A stretch of DNA of 37,700 bases from Defluviitalea phaphyphila (GTDB lineage: Bacteria > Bacillota > Clostridia > Lachnospirales > Defluviitaleaceae): positions 57,784 through 95,483 of the forward strand of contig NZ_JWID01000011.1 of the NCBI RefSeq assembly GCF_001466305.1. Direction: 5' to 3'. This document shows positions 1 to 8,598 of this stretch, one piece after another. The position numbers and the translations under genes were made by a program. Under the pieces are notes generated by a model, which made no database searches, was not told the origin of the DNA, and saw only the letters and a program-made list of their open reading frames with translations. Within the stretch, counting starts at the first letter, position 1, and the number at the start of each line of letters is the position of its first letter.

Positions 1-84
<84 letters not shown>

Positions 85-113
85 AAGAGTAATCATACAT
101 TATTTTATAATAT

Positions 114-195
114 GGAGGGATTCCCGAGCGGTCAAAGGGGGCAGACTGTAAATCTGTTGGCTCAGCCTTCGAAGGTTCGAATCCTTCTCCCTCCA
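114..195 (+). tRNA. tRNA-Tyr (GTA)
   Basis: The acceptor arm GGAGGGA pairs with TCCCTCC and the discriminator is A. The anticodon loop CTGTAAA gives anticodon GTA. A long variable arm and the T-loop GGTTCGAATCC are present, as expected of a type II bacterial tyrosine tRNA. The 3' CCA is not encoded. It is the first of five tandem tRNAs directly behind the 16S gene. Confidence 0.96.
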
Positions 196-222
196 TAGTG
201 CTGTATGCTGTTACTATATTTT

Positions 223-309
223 GCCGGAGTGGCGGAACTGGCAGACGCACAGGACTTAAAATCCTGCGGTCCTATAAAGACCGTACCGGTTCGATTCCGG
301 TCTCCGGCA
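223..309 (+). tRNA. tRNA-Leu (TAA)
   Basis: The acceptor arm GCCGGAG pairs with CTCCGGC, discriminator A. The anticodon loop CTTAAAA gives TAA. A long variable arm (GGTCCTATAAAGACC) makes it a type II tRNA, as leucine tRNAs are. No CCA is encoded. Confidence 0.96.
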
Positions 310-316
310 TACATAA

Positions 317-389
<73 letters not shown>

Positions 390-393
390 TTGT

Positions 394-464
394 GCGGGTG
401 TAGTTCAATGGTAGAACACCAGCCTTCCAAGCTGGATACGTGGGTTCGATTCCCATCACCCGCT
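394..464 (+). tRNA. tRNA-Gly (TCC)
   Basis: The acceptor arm GCGGGTG pairs with CACCCGC, discriminator T. The anticodon loop CTTCCAA gives TCC. It is only four bases behind tRNA-Phe, so the two are certainly one transcript. No CCA is encoded. Confidence 0.96.
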
Positions 465-490
465 TTTTAAAACTTATATATATTTTAAAT

Positions 491-562
491 GCGCGAGTGG
501 CTCAGTGGTAGAGCATCGCCTTGCCAAGGCGAGGGTCGCGGGTTCGAATCCCGTTTCGCGCT
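491..562 (+). tRNA. tRNA-Gly (GCC)
   Basis: The acceptor arm GCGCGAG pairs with TTCGCGC (last pair G-T), discriminator T. The anticodon loop TTGCCAA gives GCC. It is the last tRNA of the cluster and is followed by a terminator. No CCA is encoded. Confidence 0.95.
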
Positions 563-581
563 TTTTATTATTTTAGATTTT

Positions 582-623
582 ATTAGGGCAGGGTTATATA
601 TAATCCTGCCCTAATATTTTTAT
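582..623 (+). terminator. Rho-independent terminator of the 16S-tRNA cluster
   Basis: ATTAGGGCAGG (582-592) pairs perfectly with CCTGCCCTAAT (605-615), followed by a T-rich run. It ends the stable-RNA transcript before the dipeptidase promoter, so no 23S rRNA belongs to this transcript. Confidence 0.9.
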
Positions 624-628
624 ATTAA

Positions 629-659
629 TTGACTAATTTAGCAGTAATCTTAATATAAT
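629..659 (+). promoter_or_regulatory. Candidate sigma-A promoter of the dipeptidase gene
   Basis: TTGACT (629-634) and TATAAT (654-659) are separated by 19 bases, slightly longer than ideal. It sits between the tRNA terminator and the TTG start at 699. Confidence 0.5.
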
Positions 660-698
660 GATTATAGAATTACATTTTGATAGAAGGAAGTTATTTAA

Positions 699-1631
699 TT
701 GAGTTATTTAGATTTACATTGTGATACTTTATTTAAATTACAAAAAAACAATAAATTATCTATATTTAAAAATCCTTATCAAGTTGATTTGGAACGATTA
801 AAATATATAAAAGCAATAGGACAATTTTTTGCAATATATATTGATTCTAAAAATCAATATAATAAAAATTATTTTAATGAAATAATATCTATCATTGAAT
901 ATTTAAAAATGCAGTTGAATAAAAGACCAGAATATGCTGAAATTATTAAAACAAAGAAACAATTTTACAAGGTTCAAAAAGATAATAAATTAGCAATTTT
1001 TTTAACTGTAGAAGATGGAGGATTAATTGCTGATAATTTTTACGAAGCTTATAAAGCAGGTATAAGATTAGTAACTCTAACATGGAATTATAATAATAAG
1101 ATAGGTTATTCAAGTTTTAATGAAAAATATAATAATTATGGCCTTACTGATTTTGGGAAAGAAATCGTAAGGACAATGAATGAATTAGGTATTATAATAG
1201 ATGTTTCTCATTTATCTGATAAGGGATTTTGGGATGTAATTAATATTAGTCAAAAACCTGTTGTTGCTTCTCATTCTAATTCAAGAAATATATATAATCA
1301 TAGGAGAAATTTAAGTGATGAGATGATTAAAGCTTTGGCTAATAAAGGCGGTATTATGGGAATAAATTTTTCTTGTAATTTAGTGGGAGATAGTTTAGAA
1401 ACTAAAACTATTGATTTATATAAGCATATTGTTCATATAATTAATATAGGAGGAACTGATGTATTAGCTATAGGCAGTGATTACGATGGTATAGCAAATG
1501 TGACAGATTTTGGCGATATATCTGGATTACCTATTTTAGCTCAAAGACTTAAAAATTTAGGTATTAAACCATCTATAATAGATAAAATTATGTATAAAAA
1601 TGCCATAAGAGTTATTAATGATGTTCTTTGA
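699..1631 (+). CDS. Membrane dipeptidase family (M19) metallopeptidase
   Basis: A 310-residue cytosolic protein of the renal/membrane dipeptidase family M19, which hydrolyses dipeptides at a zinc-bound site in a TIM-barrel fold. The family's metal ligands are visible: HxD in LHCDT at residues 6-10, an internal VEDGG, then VSHLSD, SHSNSR and finally GSDYDG near residue 255. The length fits bacterial members, and no signal peptide is seen, so a cytosolic site is inferred. The start is TTG with a GAAGGAAG ribosome-binding site just upstream. It has its own candidate promoter and appears monocistronic. Substrate specificity (general or D-amino-acid dipeptides) cannot be read from sequence. Confidence 0.9.
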   Translation: MSYLDLHCDTLFKLQKNNKLSIFKNPYQVDLERLKYIKAIGQFFAIYIDSKNQYNKNYFNEIISIIEYLKMQLNKRPEYAEIIKTKKQFYKVQKDNKLAIFLTVEDGGLIADNFYEAYKAGIRLVTLTWNYNNKIGYSSFNEKYNNYGLTDFGKEIVRTMNELGIIIDVSHLSDKGFWDVINISQKPVVASHSNSRNIYNHRRNLSDEMIKALANKGGIMGINFSCNLVGDSLETKTIDLYKHIVHIINIGGTDVLAIGSDYDGIANVTDFGDISGLPILAQRLKNLGIKPSIIDKIMYKNAIRVINDVL

Positions 1632-1740
1632 TAACAAATAACTATGTAGTGTCAAATATATGTTTTTATTTGTAGTTTGTACTATGTCATTATTTATCCT
1701 CATATAAATTAATAAAGAAACATGTATTATAGGAGGATAA

Positions 1741-3081
1741 ATGATGTTTTTTGTAGCAGATATAAGAAAACATATAAAAATTTTAATTGTGATTATGCTT
1801 TTTATAGGGGTTATGATATTTTTTAAATATTATAATTTAGTATTAATTGAAGTAGAAGGAGACCGAGCAATTATTAATGTTAACTTTTTAATTCCTATGG
1901 AGCAAATAGGAATAGAAAAAGATATAGAAGTTAAATCTTTTTTTCCTAATTCAAAAGTTAAGTGCAATTTAAAATGGGAAAGTGAAAATCGACTAAGAAT
2001 TTTTTTGCAAGAATTAAGTGAATTAAAAGGACAAAAAGTTATTTTTGAAATAAAAGATGCTAAATCAAAGATTCCTTTTTTCACTAAAACTTTTTCAAAA
2101 TCAATACAATTTCAAACAGAACCTAAACTTTTAGAAATAGAAAACGAACAAAATGTGCCTACGGAGGGGCCTATAATTCTTAAATTCAATTCGCCTATGG
2201 ATTATAAGAGTATTCATAAATATATACAATCAGATATTGAATTTGATATAAAACCTTATAAATTTGATAACGGTAAACGTATTGATTATAGCATATGGAA
2301 TTTATATCCTAAAGAAAAAATGAAAAATGATTCTAATTATTTATTAATTATTAAAAGTGGATTAAAAGCTCAATGTGGAAATATATTAAAAGAAGATATT
2401 CAAAAACAAATACATACTGCTTCTAAACCTGAAATTATAAAAACATTTCCTAAACATGAAGCTAAATGGGTTGCCTTATATCCTAAAATTACAATTGAAA
2501 TGGATGAAGAATTATCCGATGCCATTGCAGTAATTAATGGAGTTAAACAAAATATAAAAATAAAAGATAATAAATTGGAATTTTTCCCTCATGATATTTT
2601 ACAACCAGAACAAGAATATACTATAAATATTCAAGGAATCTCAAAATATGGAGAAAAAACTAATCCATATATTTTAAAGTTTACAACTATGCCTTTAAAG
2701 GAAGACGAATTATGGGTAGAAGTATCATTAAAAGAAAAACATGAAGTGTTAATTCATAAAGGAAATAAAATAATAAAGAAAATGCCTGCCTCTGGAGGAG
2801 TTCCTGAAGAACCTACAGTTTTAGGAACTTTTTTCATTCAAGATAGAGGTCTTAGCTTTTTTTCAGAACGTTTTAAAGAAGGCGCAACTTATTGGGTTAG
2901 AATTATAGATCAATATCTATTTCATAGTGTTCCTAGGGATGTTAATTGGAATATAATAGAATCAGAATTGAAAAAAATAGGAAAACCTGCAAGCCATGGA
3001 TGTGTAAGGCTTTTAGAAGAAGATGCAAAGTGGTTTTATGAAAATATTCCAGAAGGAACCATGGTTATTATACATGATTAA
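1741..3081 (+). CDS. L,D-transpeptidase (YkuD) with Ig-like extracytoplasmic domains
   Basis: A 446-residue cell-wall enzyme that would cross-link peptidoglycan by 3-3 bonds or modify it outside the membrane. A single membrane anchor lies at about residues 12-28. Two or more bacterial Ig-like (Big_5-like) domains fill roughly 95-320, with phrases such as EGPIILKFNSPMD and LYPKITIEMDEEL. The YkuD catalytic domain fills the C-terminus and ends in SHGCVRL with the nucleophilic cysteine near residue 421. AGGAGG at 1731-1736 is only 4 bases from the first ATG but 7 from a second ATG at 1744, so the true start may be the second. It is followed by a radical SAM gene with its own ribosome-binding site and no obvious terminator. 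Confidence 0.9.
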   Translation: MMFFVADIRKHIKILIVIMLFIGVMIFFKYYNLVLIEVEGDRAIINVNFLIPMEQIGIEKDIEVKSFFPNSKVKCNLKWESENRLRIFLQELSELKGQKVIFEIKDAKSKIPFFTKTFSKSIQFQTEPKLLEIENEQNVPTEGPIILKFNSPMDYKSIHKYIQSDIEFDIKPYKFDNGKRIDYSIWNLYPKEKMKNDSNYLLIIKSGLKAQCGNILKEDIQKQIHTASKPEIIKTFPKHEAKWVALYPKITIEMDEELSDAIAVINGVKQNIKIKDNKLEFFPHDILQPEQEYTINIQGISKYGEKTNPYILKFTTMPLKEDELWVEVSLKEKHEVLIHKGNKIIKKMPASGGVPEEPTVLGTFFIQDRGLSFFSERFKEGATYWVRIIDQYLFHSVPRDVNWNIIESELKKIGKPASHGCVRLLEEDAKWFYENIPEGTMVIIHD

Positions 3082-3181
3082 AAATAATAAAACTCTTTTT
3101 TTCTATGCATAATAATTGAGAATAACTTTTTTACAAGAAGATTTTGTAATATAATAAAACAAAAGAAAAAGGAGAATAATA

Positions 3182-4942
3182 ATGAATATTATTTTATCTA
3201 CATTAAATGCTAAATATATACATACTTCTCTAGCACTTAATTCTATTAAAAGCTATTGTACTAATTATAAAAATGATATCAAAATTGTAGAGTTTACAAT
3301 AAATCATCAAGAAAACTATATTTTAAATGAAATATATAAATTACAACCAGATATATTAGGGTTTTCATGTTATATTTGGAATATAGAAAATATTCTCGAA
3401 TTAATAAAAATTATAAAAAAAATCCTTCCTCATACCATAATAATTTTAGGAGGGCCTGAAGTATCTTATGATGGAGAAACATTAATGGAGAAATATAAAG
3501 ATATAGATATTATTGTTTTTGGGGAAGGAGAACAAACTTTTTATGATATAATAGAGCACTTCAAAAAAGGAAATAAAAGTTTAGAGGAAATAGATGGTAT
3601 AATATATCGTATAGGAGAAAAAATAATAAAAAATAAACCAAGAATGCCTCTTAATTTAGATGATATTCCTTTTGTATATGAAAATTTTTCCGATATAAGA
3701 AATAGGATTATTTATTATGAGACTAGTAGAGGATGCCCATATAACTGTCAGTATTGTTTATCTTCAATAGAAGATAGGGTGAGATTTTTATCTTTAGATA
3801 GAGTATATTCAGATTTACAGCGTTTTTTAGATGAAAGAGTAAAACAAGTCAAATTTGTTGACAGAACATTTAACGCAAGCAAAAATCATGCCTTAGCCAT
3901 ATGGAAATATTTAATTGAAAATGATAATGGAATAACTAATTTTCATTTCGAAATAGCAGGAGAAATTTTAGAAGATGATATTATCGAATTTTTATCTAAG
4001 GCAAGACCAGGATTATTTCAATTTGAAATAGGAGTTCAAACAACTAATAAAGAAACCTTAAAAAATATATCTAGAAAAATGGATTTTAAAAAATTAAAAA
4101 AGGTTGTACAAAGTATACAAAAAGGGAAAAATATACATCAGCATTTAGATTTAATAGCAGGGCTTCCAGGAGAGGATTATAAATCTTTTAGAAATTCTTT
4201 TAATGATGTACATAATTTATATCCAGAACAATTACAATTAGGATTTTTAAAAGTTTTAAAAGGTTCAGGTTTATGGAAAAAAGCTAAACAATACGGGTTA
4301 GTATATAAAGATAAAGCTCCTTATGAGATTTTATTTACAAGAGAATTAAATTATAAAGAAATGTTAAAGCTAAAAATGATTGAAGAAATGGTAGAAACAT
4401 ATTATAACTCTACTCATTTTTATTACAGTATAAGATATATGTTACATTTTTTTGATACTCCATTTGATTTTTATGAAGCTTTGGGAGAATATTGGGAAAA
4501 AGAAGGATATCATCATGTTAAGCATAATAAAATCAAATTATATACTATTCTCTATGAATTTTTTAAAAATACAGTACAAGAAAAAGAAGAAATACTAAAA
4601 GAAATATTAAAATTTGATATGTGTTTAATGGAAAAAGTAAAAAAAGTTCCTGAATGGATGCCTATTAATGAAGAAAAATACAAGCTAAGAATAAGAAATT
4701 TTTATAAAAATAAGGAAAATATAGAAAAATATTTACCTAATTTAATAGGATTTTCTTCAAAAACTATTAGCCATATAGCTCATTTAGAGGTATTTCTTGT
4801 GGATTTTACATATTGGATTAAAAGTATTAAAGCGGGTAAAGAAATATTAAAAATAGAGAAAAAACCAACGCCTATTTTGTTTGATTATAATTCAAAAGAT
4901 AATATTTTAGGACATGCTACTTTTTACAAAGTAACTATTTGA
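3182..4942 (+). CDS. B12-binding radical SAM protein (DUF4080 type)
   Basis: A 586-residue protein with a cobalamin-binding-like N-terminal domain (about 1-140, with LGGPEVSYDGE and FGEGEQTFYD) and a radical SAM core with the cluster motif CPYNCQYC (CxxxCxxC) near residues 185-192. A long C-terminal region resembles the DUF4080 extension of clostridial homologues. Such enzymes cleave S-adenosylmethionine and are often methyltransferases or methylthiotransferases, but the substrate of this group is unknown to me. The ATG is preceded by AAAGGAG. It stands alone between the transpeptidase and endonuclease III genes. A B12 role is inferred from domain order only; no clear DxHxxG cobalamin-ligand motif is visible. 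Confidence 0.85.
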   Translation: MNIILSTLNAKYIHTSLALNSIKSYCTNYKNDIKIVEFTINHQENYILNEIYKLQPDILGFSCYIWNIENILELIKIIKKILPHTIIILGGPEVSYDGETLMEKYKDIDIIVFGEGEQTFYDIIEHFKKGNKSLEEIDGIIYRIGEKIIKNKPRMPLNLDDIPFVYENFSDIRNRIIYYETSRGCPYNCQYCLSSIEDRVRFLSLDRVYSDLQRFLDERVKQVKFVDRTFNASKNHALAIWKYLIENDNGITNFHFEIAGEILEDDIIEFLSKARPGLFQFEIGVQTTNKETLKNISRKMDFKKLKKVVQSIQKGKNIHQHLDLIAGLPGEDYKSFRNSFNDVHNLYPEQLQLGFLKVLKGSGLWKKAKQYGLVYKDKAPYEILFTRELNYKEMLKLKMIEEMVETYYNSTHFYYSIRYMLHFFDTPFDFYEALGEYWEKEGYHHVKHNKIKLYTILYEFFKNTVQEKEEILKEILKFDMCLMEKVKKVPEWMPINEEKYKLRIRNFYKNKENIEKYLPNLIGFSSKTISHIAHLEVFLVDFTYWIKSIKAGKEILKIEKKPTPILFDYNSKDNILGHATFYKVTI

Positions 4943-4950
4943 AAAACAAT

Positions 4951-5014
4951 ATTTCCCAAATAATGATATTATTTCCCGGGAAATATTTGGAATAAATTAA
5001 AATTATTTCCCAAA
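4951..5014. repeat. Triplicate ATTTCCC motif with a 14-bp palindrome upstream of nth
   Basis: ATTTCCC occurs at 4951, 4971 and 5005. The middle copy forms the perfect palindrome ATTTCCCGGGAAAT (4971-4984), and the outer copies both continue as ATTTCCCAAA. The whole intergenic gap before endonuclease III is made of this. It could be an operator; no T-tract makes it a terminator. Confidence 0.5.
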
Positions 5015-5030
5015 ATTATGAGGTGAGATT

Positions 5031-5690
5031 ATGAATATAGAAACAAAAGTAAAAAAAATATTAGAGCTTTTGGATGAATATTATCCTAAAAATATTAAAT
5101 GTTATTTAAATTATGAAACTCCTTGGCAACTTTTATTTGCGACTATACTTAGTGCACAATGCACTGATGATAGAGTAAATATAGTTACTAAGAATTTATT
5201 TAAAAAATATCCTTCTATTTTAGATTTTGCTCAAGCAGATCAAAAAGAACTAGAACAAGATATAAGGTCTACAGGATTTTACAGAAACAAAGCAAAAAAT
5301 ATAATTTTATGTGCTCAACAATTATTAGAAAAATATAATGGAAAAGTTCCAGATGATATTAACAAATTAACAGAATTAGCTGGAGTAGGTAGAAAAACTG
5401 CTAATGTAATATTAGGAAATATTTATGGGATACCGAGTATTGTAGTTGATACCCATGTAAAAAGAGTATCTAATAGATTAGGACTTACAAATAATACTGA
5501 TCCAACTAAAATTGAATTTGATTTAATGAAAATTTTGCCAGAAGACCATTGGATTAGATATAATACTCAAATTATTGCCCATGGAAGGTCTATTTGTACT
5601 GCAAGGAAACCTAAGTGTAATAATTGTTTTTTATTTCCTTATTGTAATTATGGATTAGATATTGATATGAAAGAAGTTATAAACAAATAA
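5031..5690 (+). CDS. nth: Endonuclease III (DNA glycosylase/AP lyase)
   Basis: A 219-residue base-excision-repair enzyme that removes oxidised pyrimidines and nicks the abasic site. All landmarks are present. The helix-hairpin-helix LAGVGRKTANVILGN (116-130) contains the catalytic lysine at 122. The catalytic aspartate is Asp140 in VDTHVKR. The 4Fe-4S cysteines are at 189, 196, 199 and 205 (C-x6-C-x2-C-x5-C). Length matches the Escherichia coli enzyme. The ATG has a GAGGTGAG ribosome-binding site. Upstream lies a palindromic repeat region that may control it. A small transporter pair follows after 24 bases. Confidence 0.96.
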   Translation: MNIETKVKKILELLDEYYPKNIKCYLNYETPWQLLFATILSAQCTDDRVNIVTKNLFKKYPSILDFAQADQKELEQDIRSTGFYRNKAKNIILCAQQLLEKYNGKVPDDINKLTELAGVGRKTANVILGNIYGIPSIVVDTHVKRVSNRLGLTNNTDPTKIEFDLMKILPEDHWIRYNTQIIAHGRSICTARKPKCNNCFLFPYCNYGLDIDMKEVINK

Positions 5691-5714
5691 ATATTTTAAT
5701 AGGAGGGTAACTTT

Positions 5715-6065
5715 TTGGGAAAAATAAAAATAATAGCTGTAGGATTTGTAACAGGCATGATAAATGGACTTTTTGGAGCAGGAGGAGGAAGTATGGTAGT
5801 TCCTGCTATGGAAAAATTTTTAGATGTAAAAGAACATGAAGCTCATGCTACGGCAATAGCAGTTATTTTACCTTTATCTATTATAAGTACATTTATATAT
5901 GTAAAACATCAAAATATTGTTTGGGAATCAGTATTATATGTTAGTATAGGGGGAATAATAGGAGGGATACTAGGAGCAAAGTTTTTAAAAAAGCTTTCTC
6001 CTAAGTGGCTTCACAAAATATTTGGCTTATTTATGATAGCAGCCTCTATTAGGATGATAATATAA
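5715..6065 (+). CDS. TSUP (TauE/SafE) transporter, N-terminal half-protein
   Basis: A 116-residue integral membrane protein with about four hydrophobic segments. It carries the glycine-rich first-repeat signature of the sulfite exporter TauE/SafE family (GLFGAGGGSMVVPA, about residues 19-32). Usual family members are about 250 residues with two such repeats; this is one repeat. The start is TTG behind AGGAGGG. The stop overlaps the ATG of the next gene by one base (TAATG), so the two are translationally coupled. They probably assemble as a heterodimer that exports or imports a small sulfur or carbon anion; the substrate is unknown. Confidence 0.85.
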   Translation: MGKIKIIAVGFVTGMINGLFGAGGGSMVVPAMEKFLDVKEHEAHATAIAVILPLSIISTFIYVKHQNIVWESVLYVSIGGIIGGILGAKFLKKLSPKWLHKIFGLFMIAASIRMII

Positions 6066-6430
6066 TGATTTTAATAATTATAGGAATTTTATCAGGATTT
6101 ATTAGTGGTATGGGAATTGGTGGAGGAACAATTTTAATCCCCTCTTTGACAATTTTTGCAGAAACATCTCAACATATGTCCCAAAGTATAAATTTGATTT
6201 ATTTTATTCCAACAGCTGTAGCAGCATTGATAATACACATTAAAAATAAAATTATAAAAAAAGAAATTTTAATTTTTTTAATAATAGGAGGAGTATTTGG
6301 GGCATTATTAGGTTCAAGTATAGCCAATTATTTAGAATCAATAATTTTAAAAAAATTATTTGCCATTTTTCTTTTTTTTATGGGGATAGTAGAAATTAAA
6401 AAAACAAAAAAGGAAAAAAAAGGTAAATAG
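6065..6430 (+). CDS. TSUP (TauE/SafE) transporter, C-terminal half-protein
   Basis: A 121-residue membrane protein with four predicted helices. It carries the second copy of the family signature, GMGIGGGTILIPSL (about residues 15-28), and ends in a lysine-rich cytoplasmic tail. It begins on the last base of the preceding half-gene's stop, the typical arrangement for coupled partners. Because each half has its own complete repeat and its own start, this looks like a true split transporter and not a recent frameshift. No ligand-specific residues can be read. Confidence 0.83.
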   Translation: MILIIIGILSGFISGMGIGGGTILIPSLTIFAETSQHMSQSINLIYFIPTAVAALIIHIKNKIIKKEILIFLIIGGVFGALLGSSIANYLESIILKKLFAIFLFFMGIVEIKKTKKEKKGK

Positions 6431-6503
6431 AGAATTATATTTATTAAGGTGTTTACTTTAAGATAGAAGTAAGTGCCAAATATAAATATAAATGGGGGAG
6501 AAA

Positions 6504-7364
6504 ATGGATACAATAAAGAAATGGATAATAAATTATTATCTATGGATAATGTTGGGGTTTTCTATATTAGCAATAGGATTTGCGTGTGCATCTATTTATG
6601 AAGCATATAAATTATTTAATATAAAGAATGAACCTATCATTGAAAAGAAAATAAAAATAATTAAAAAATCTGTAGAAAATACTAAATCTAATAATTTATC
6701 AAAAAAAGAAATTGATATTAAAGTGATAGGAGGAGACACTTTTAAAGAAATACTAGAAAAATTAGAAAATAAAAAAATTATATCAAAAAATGTACTTTTA
6801 AATTATTTGGAAAATAACAACATTAATTTAGAAGGAATAATATTTGAAGGGGAATATAAAATACCAATGGATTCTTCGCCTCAAGAAGTTATATCTATTT
6901 TGACAAAACCTTATGAAGAATGGATTATAAATGAATATAATAATTATAAAGGAATCAATAAAAGTCCCTTAGAAATTATAATTATTGCTTCTATGATCGA
7001 AAAAGAAGCAGCTATAGATGAAGAAAGGCCTATAATTGCGGGAGTAATTTATAATCGTTTAAAAAATAATATGAAGCTTCAAATAGATGCTACTGTTATT
7101 TATGCTTTAGGAGAACATAAAGCTAATCTTTCCTATAAAGACTTAAAAACAAAATCTCCTTACAATACATATATTATAAAAGGACTTCCACCAGGGCCTA
7201 TTTGTACTCCAAGTCAAGAATCAATTAAAGCTGCACTAAATCCTATAGAACATTCATACTTATATTATGTTGTAAGTTCTTATGGAAGTAAAAAACATAA
7301 TTTTGCGGAAACTTATGATGAACATTTAGAAAATGTAGCAAAATATAAAAAGACAATAAAATAG
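6504..7364 (+). CDS. mltG: Endolytic murein transglycosylase MltG (YceG-like)
   Basis: A 286-residue membrane-anchored lytic transglycosylase that cuts nascent glycan strands and so sets their length. An N-terminal membrane helix (about 13-32) is followed by a LysM-like region and the YceG catalytic domain. The active-site glutamate lies in ASMIEKEA (about residue 166), and the family motifs VIYNRL, LQIDATVIYAL, SPYNTY and GLPPGPI follow in order. The chosen ATG at 6504 is three bases behind GGGGGAG; an in-frame ATG at 6492 would put that site inside the gene. It is somewhat shorter than E. coli MltG. A bidirectional terminator separates it from the convergent glycosyltransferase. Confidence 0.92.
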   Translation: MDTIKKWIINYYLWIMLGFSILAIGFACASIYEAYKLFNIKNEPIIEKKIKIIKKSVENTKSNNLSKKEIDIKVIGGDTFKEILEKLENKKIISKNVLLNYLENNNINLEGIIFEGEYKIPMDSSPQEVISILTKPYEEWIINEYNNYKGINKSPLEIIIIASMIEKEAAIDEERPIIAGVIYNRLKNNMKLQIDATVIYALGEHKANLSYKDLKTKSPYNTYIIKGLPPGPICTPSQESIKAALNPIEHSYLYYVVSSYGSKKHNFAETYDEHLENVAKYKKTIK

Positions 7365-7396
7365 CAAAGTTAAATTTTTAGCTTTGCTATTTTATT
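7361..7396. terminator. Bidirectional terminator between mltG and the glycosyltransferase
   Basis: AATAGCAAAG (7361-7370) pairs perfectly with CTTTGCTATT (7383-7392), with a T-rich run after it on the plus strand and an A/T run that serves the minus strand. It lies exactly between two convergent genes. Confidence 0.85.
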
Positions 7397-7416
7397 GTTT
7401 TTATTTTAAATCTAAA

Positions 7417-8580
7417 TTAATTTTTTTCGGGTAAAAGAGATTTATATACCTGTTCTATATTATTCCCAAAGTGAGTAGAAGATAATGGCTCAACCATTAT
7501 GGCAGCATTTTCCGCTAATTTATTTCGAATTTCTTTTTTTGTCAATAGTTCAATTAATATAGAAGGTAATTCTTCATCTTCAGTAAATATTCGCCCATCT
7601 ATGCCATCATTTATTATTCCTTCTATACTTTTATCCTGTTTTGCAACTACTGGAATTTTAGCTGCCATGGCTTCAGCAAAAGTAAGCCCTTGTGTTTCAG
7701 TAATTGAAGCACTTACAAAAACATCGCCTATTTGATAAAATTTACCTATTTCTTTCCAAGGTTGTTCACCAGCAAAAATAACAGATTTAGTAATATTAAG
7801 ATTTTCACATAAGTTTTCTAAGTCTTTTTTTATAGGACCATCTCCTACTATTAAAAGTTTAGTATTAGGGATTTTTGCAAGAATTTTAGGCATTGATTTA
7901 ATAATCACATCAATACTTTTTTCTTTTGCAACTCTACCTATAAATAAAATTACATGATCTGTTTCTTTTATACCTAATTTATTTTTTAGTTGCTCTATTT
8001 CTTTTTTATTGAATTTTTCTTTTTTAAAAGGTTCAATATTGATACCTGTTGGAATAACTTTAATATCTTTTCTAACTCCATATTCTAATAATAATTCTTT
8101 TACTTTATTAGTAGGAGCTATTATTGTATCACATCTGTTACAAAATAATTTGCTTAAGGAACGAGCCATTTTAGGAGTAATTTTTGTCAATTTTCCTTTG
8201 GAAATATAATGAACATAATCTTCATACATTGTGTGATATGTATGAACTATAGGAATATTTAATTTTTTAGACATTATTTTTCCAAATATCCCCAAAGAAA
8301 ATTCTGTTTGAGTATGAATTATATCTAGATTAAGTTGTTTTACTAGTTTTACGGCTTTATGAGAATATATAACTCCTACTCTATGTGATGGAAGAAAAAC
8401 AAAAGGCATACTAGGAAGTCTAAAAACCCTAGGAAGACTTTGTTTGGCTTTGGGATTAGAAGTAGTAAAGATATATACCTTATGACCTTTATCATTTAAT
8501 TCTTTTTCTAAAGTTTTAATAGATGTTACAACTCCGTTAACCTGTGGATAATAAGTATCTGTAAAAATTCCAATATTCAT
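7417..8580 (-). CDS. GT4-family glycosyltransferase, probably diacylglycerol glucosyltransferase type
   Basis: A 387-residue GT-B glycosyltransferase. The N-terminus MNIGIFTDTYYPQVNGV matches the Firmicutes group that glucosylates diacylglycerol or related lipids (1,2-diacylglycerol 3-glucosyltransferase type). The C-terminal sugar-nucleotide site shows FIGRVAKEKS and the GT4 E-x7-E motif in ETQGLTFAEAMA. Expected location is the inner face of the membrane, making glycolipids or lipid anchors. The ATG has GGGGAG upstream. It lies 18 bases behind the TPR membrane gene on the same strand, so the two are likely one operon. The lipid acceptor is inferred from resemblance only; a mannosyltransferase is possible. 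Confidence 0.85.
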   Translation of the reverse strand: MNIGIFTDTYYPQVNGVVTSIKTLEKELNDKGHKVYIFTTSNPKAKQSLPRVFRLPSMPFVFLPSHRVGVIYSHKAVKLVKQLNLDIIHTQTEFSLGIFGKIMSKKLNIPIVHTYHTMYEDYVHYISKGKLTKITPKMARSLSKLFCNRCDTIIAPTNKVKELLLEYGVRKDIKVIPTGINIEPFKKEKFNKKEIEQLKNKLGIKETDHVILFIGRVAKEKSIDVIIKSMPKILAKIPNTKLLIVGDGPIKKDLENLCENLNITKSVIFAGEQPWKEIGKFYQIGDVFVSASITETQGLTFAEAMAAKIPVVAKQDKSIEGIINDGIDGRIFTEDEELPSILIELLTKKEIRNKLAENAAIMVEPLSSTHFGNNIEQVYKSLLPEKN

Positions 8581-8598
8581 AAAAACTCCCCTATTCTT

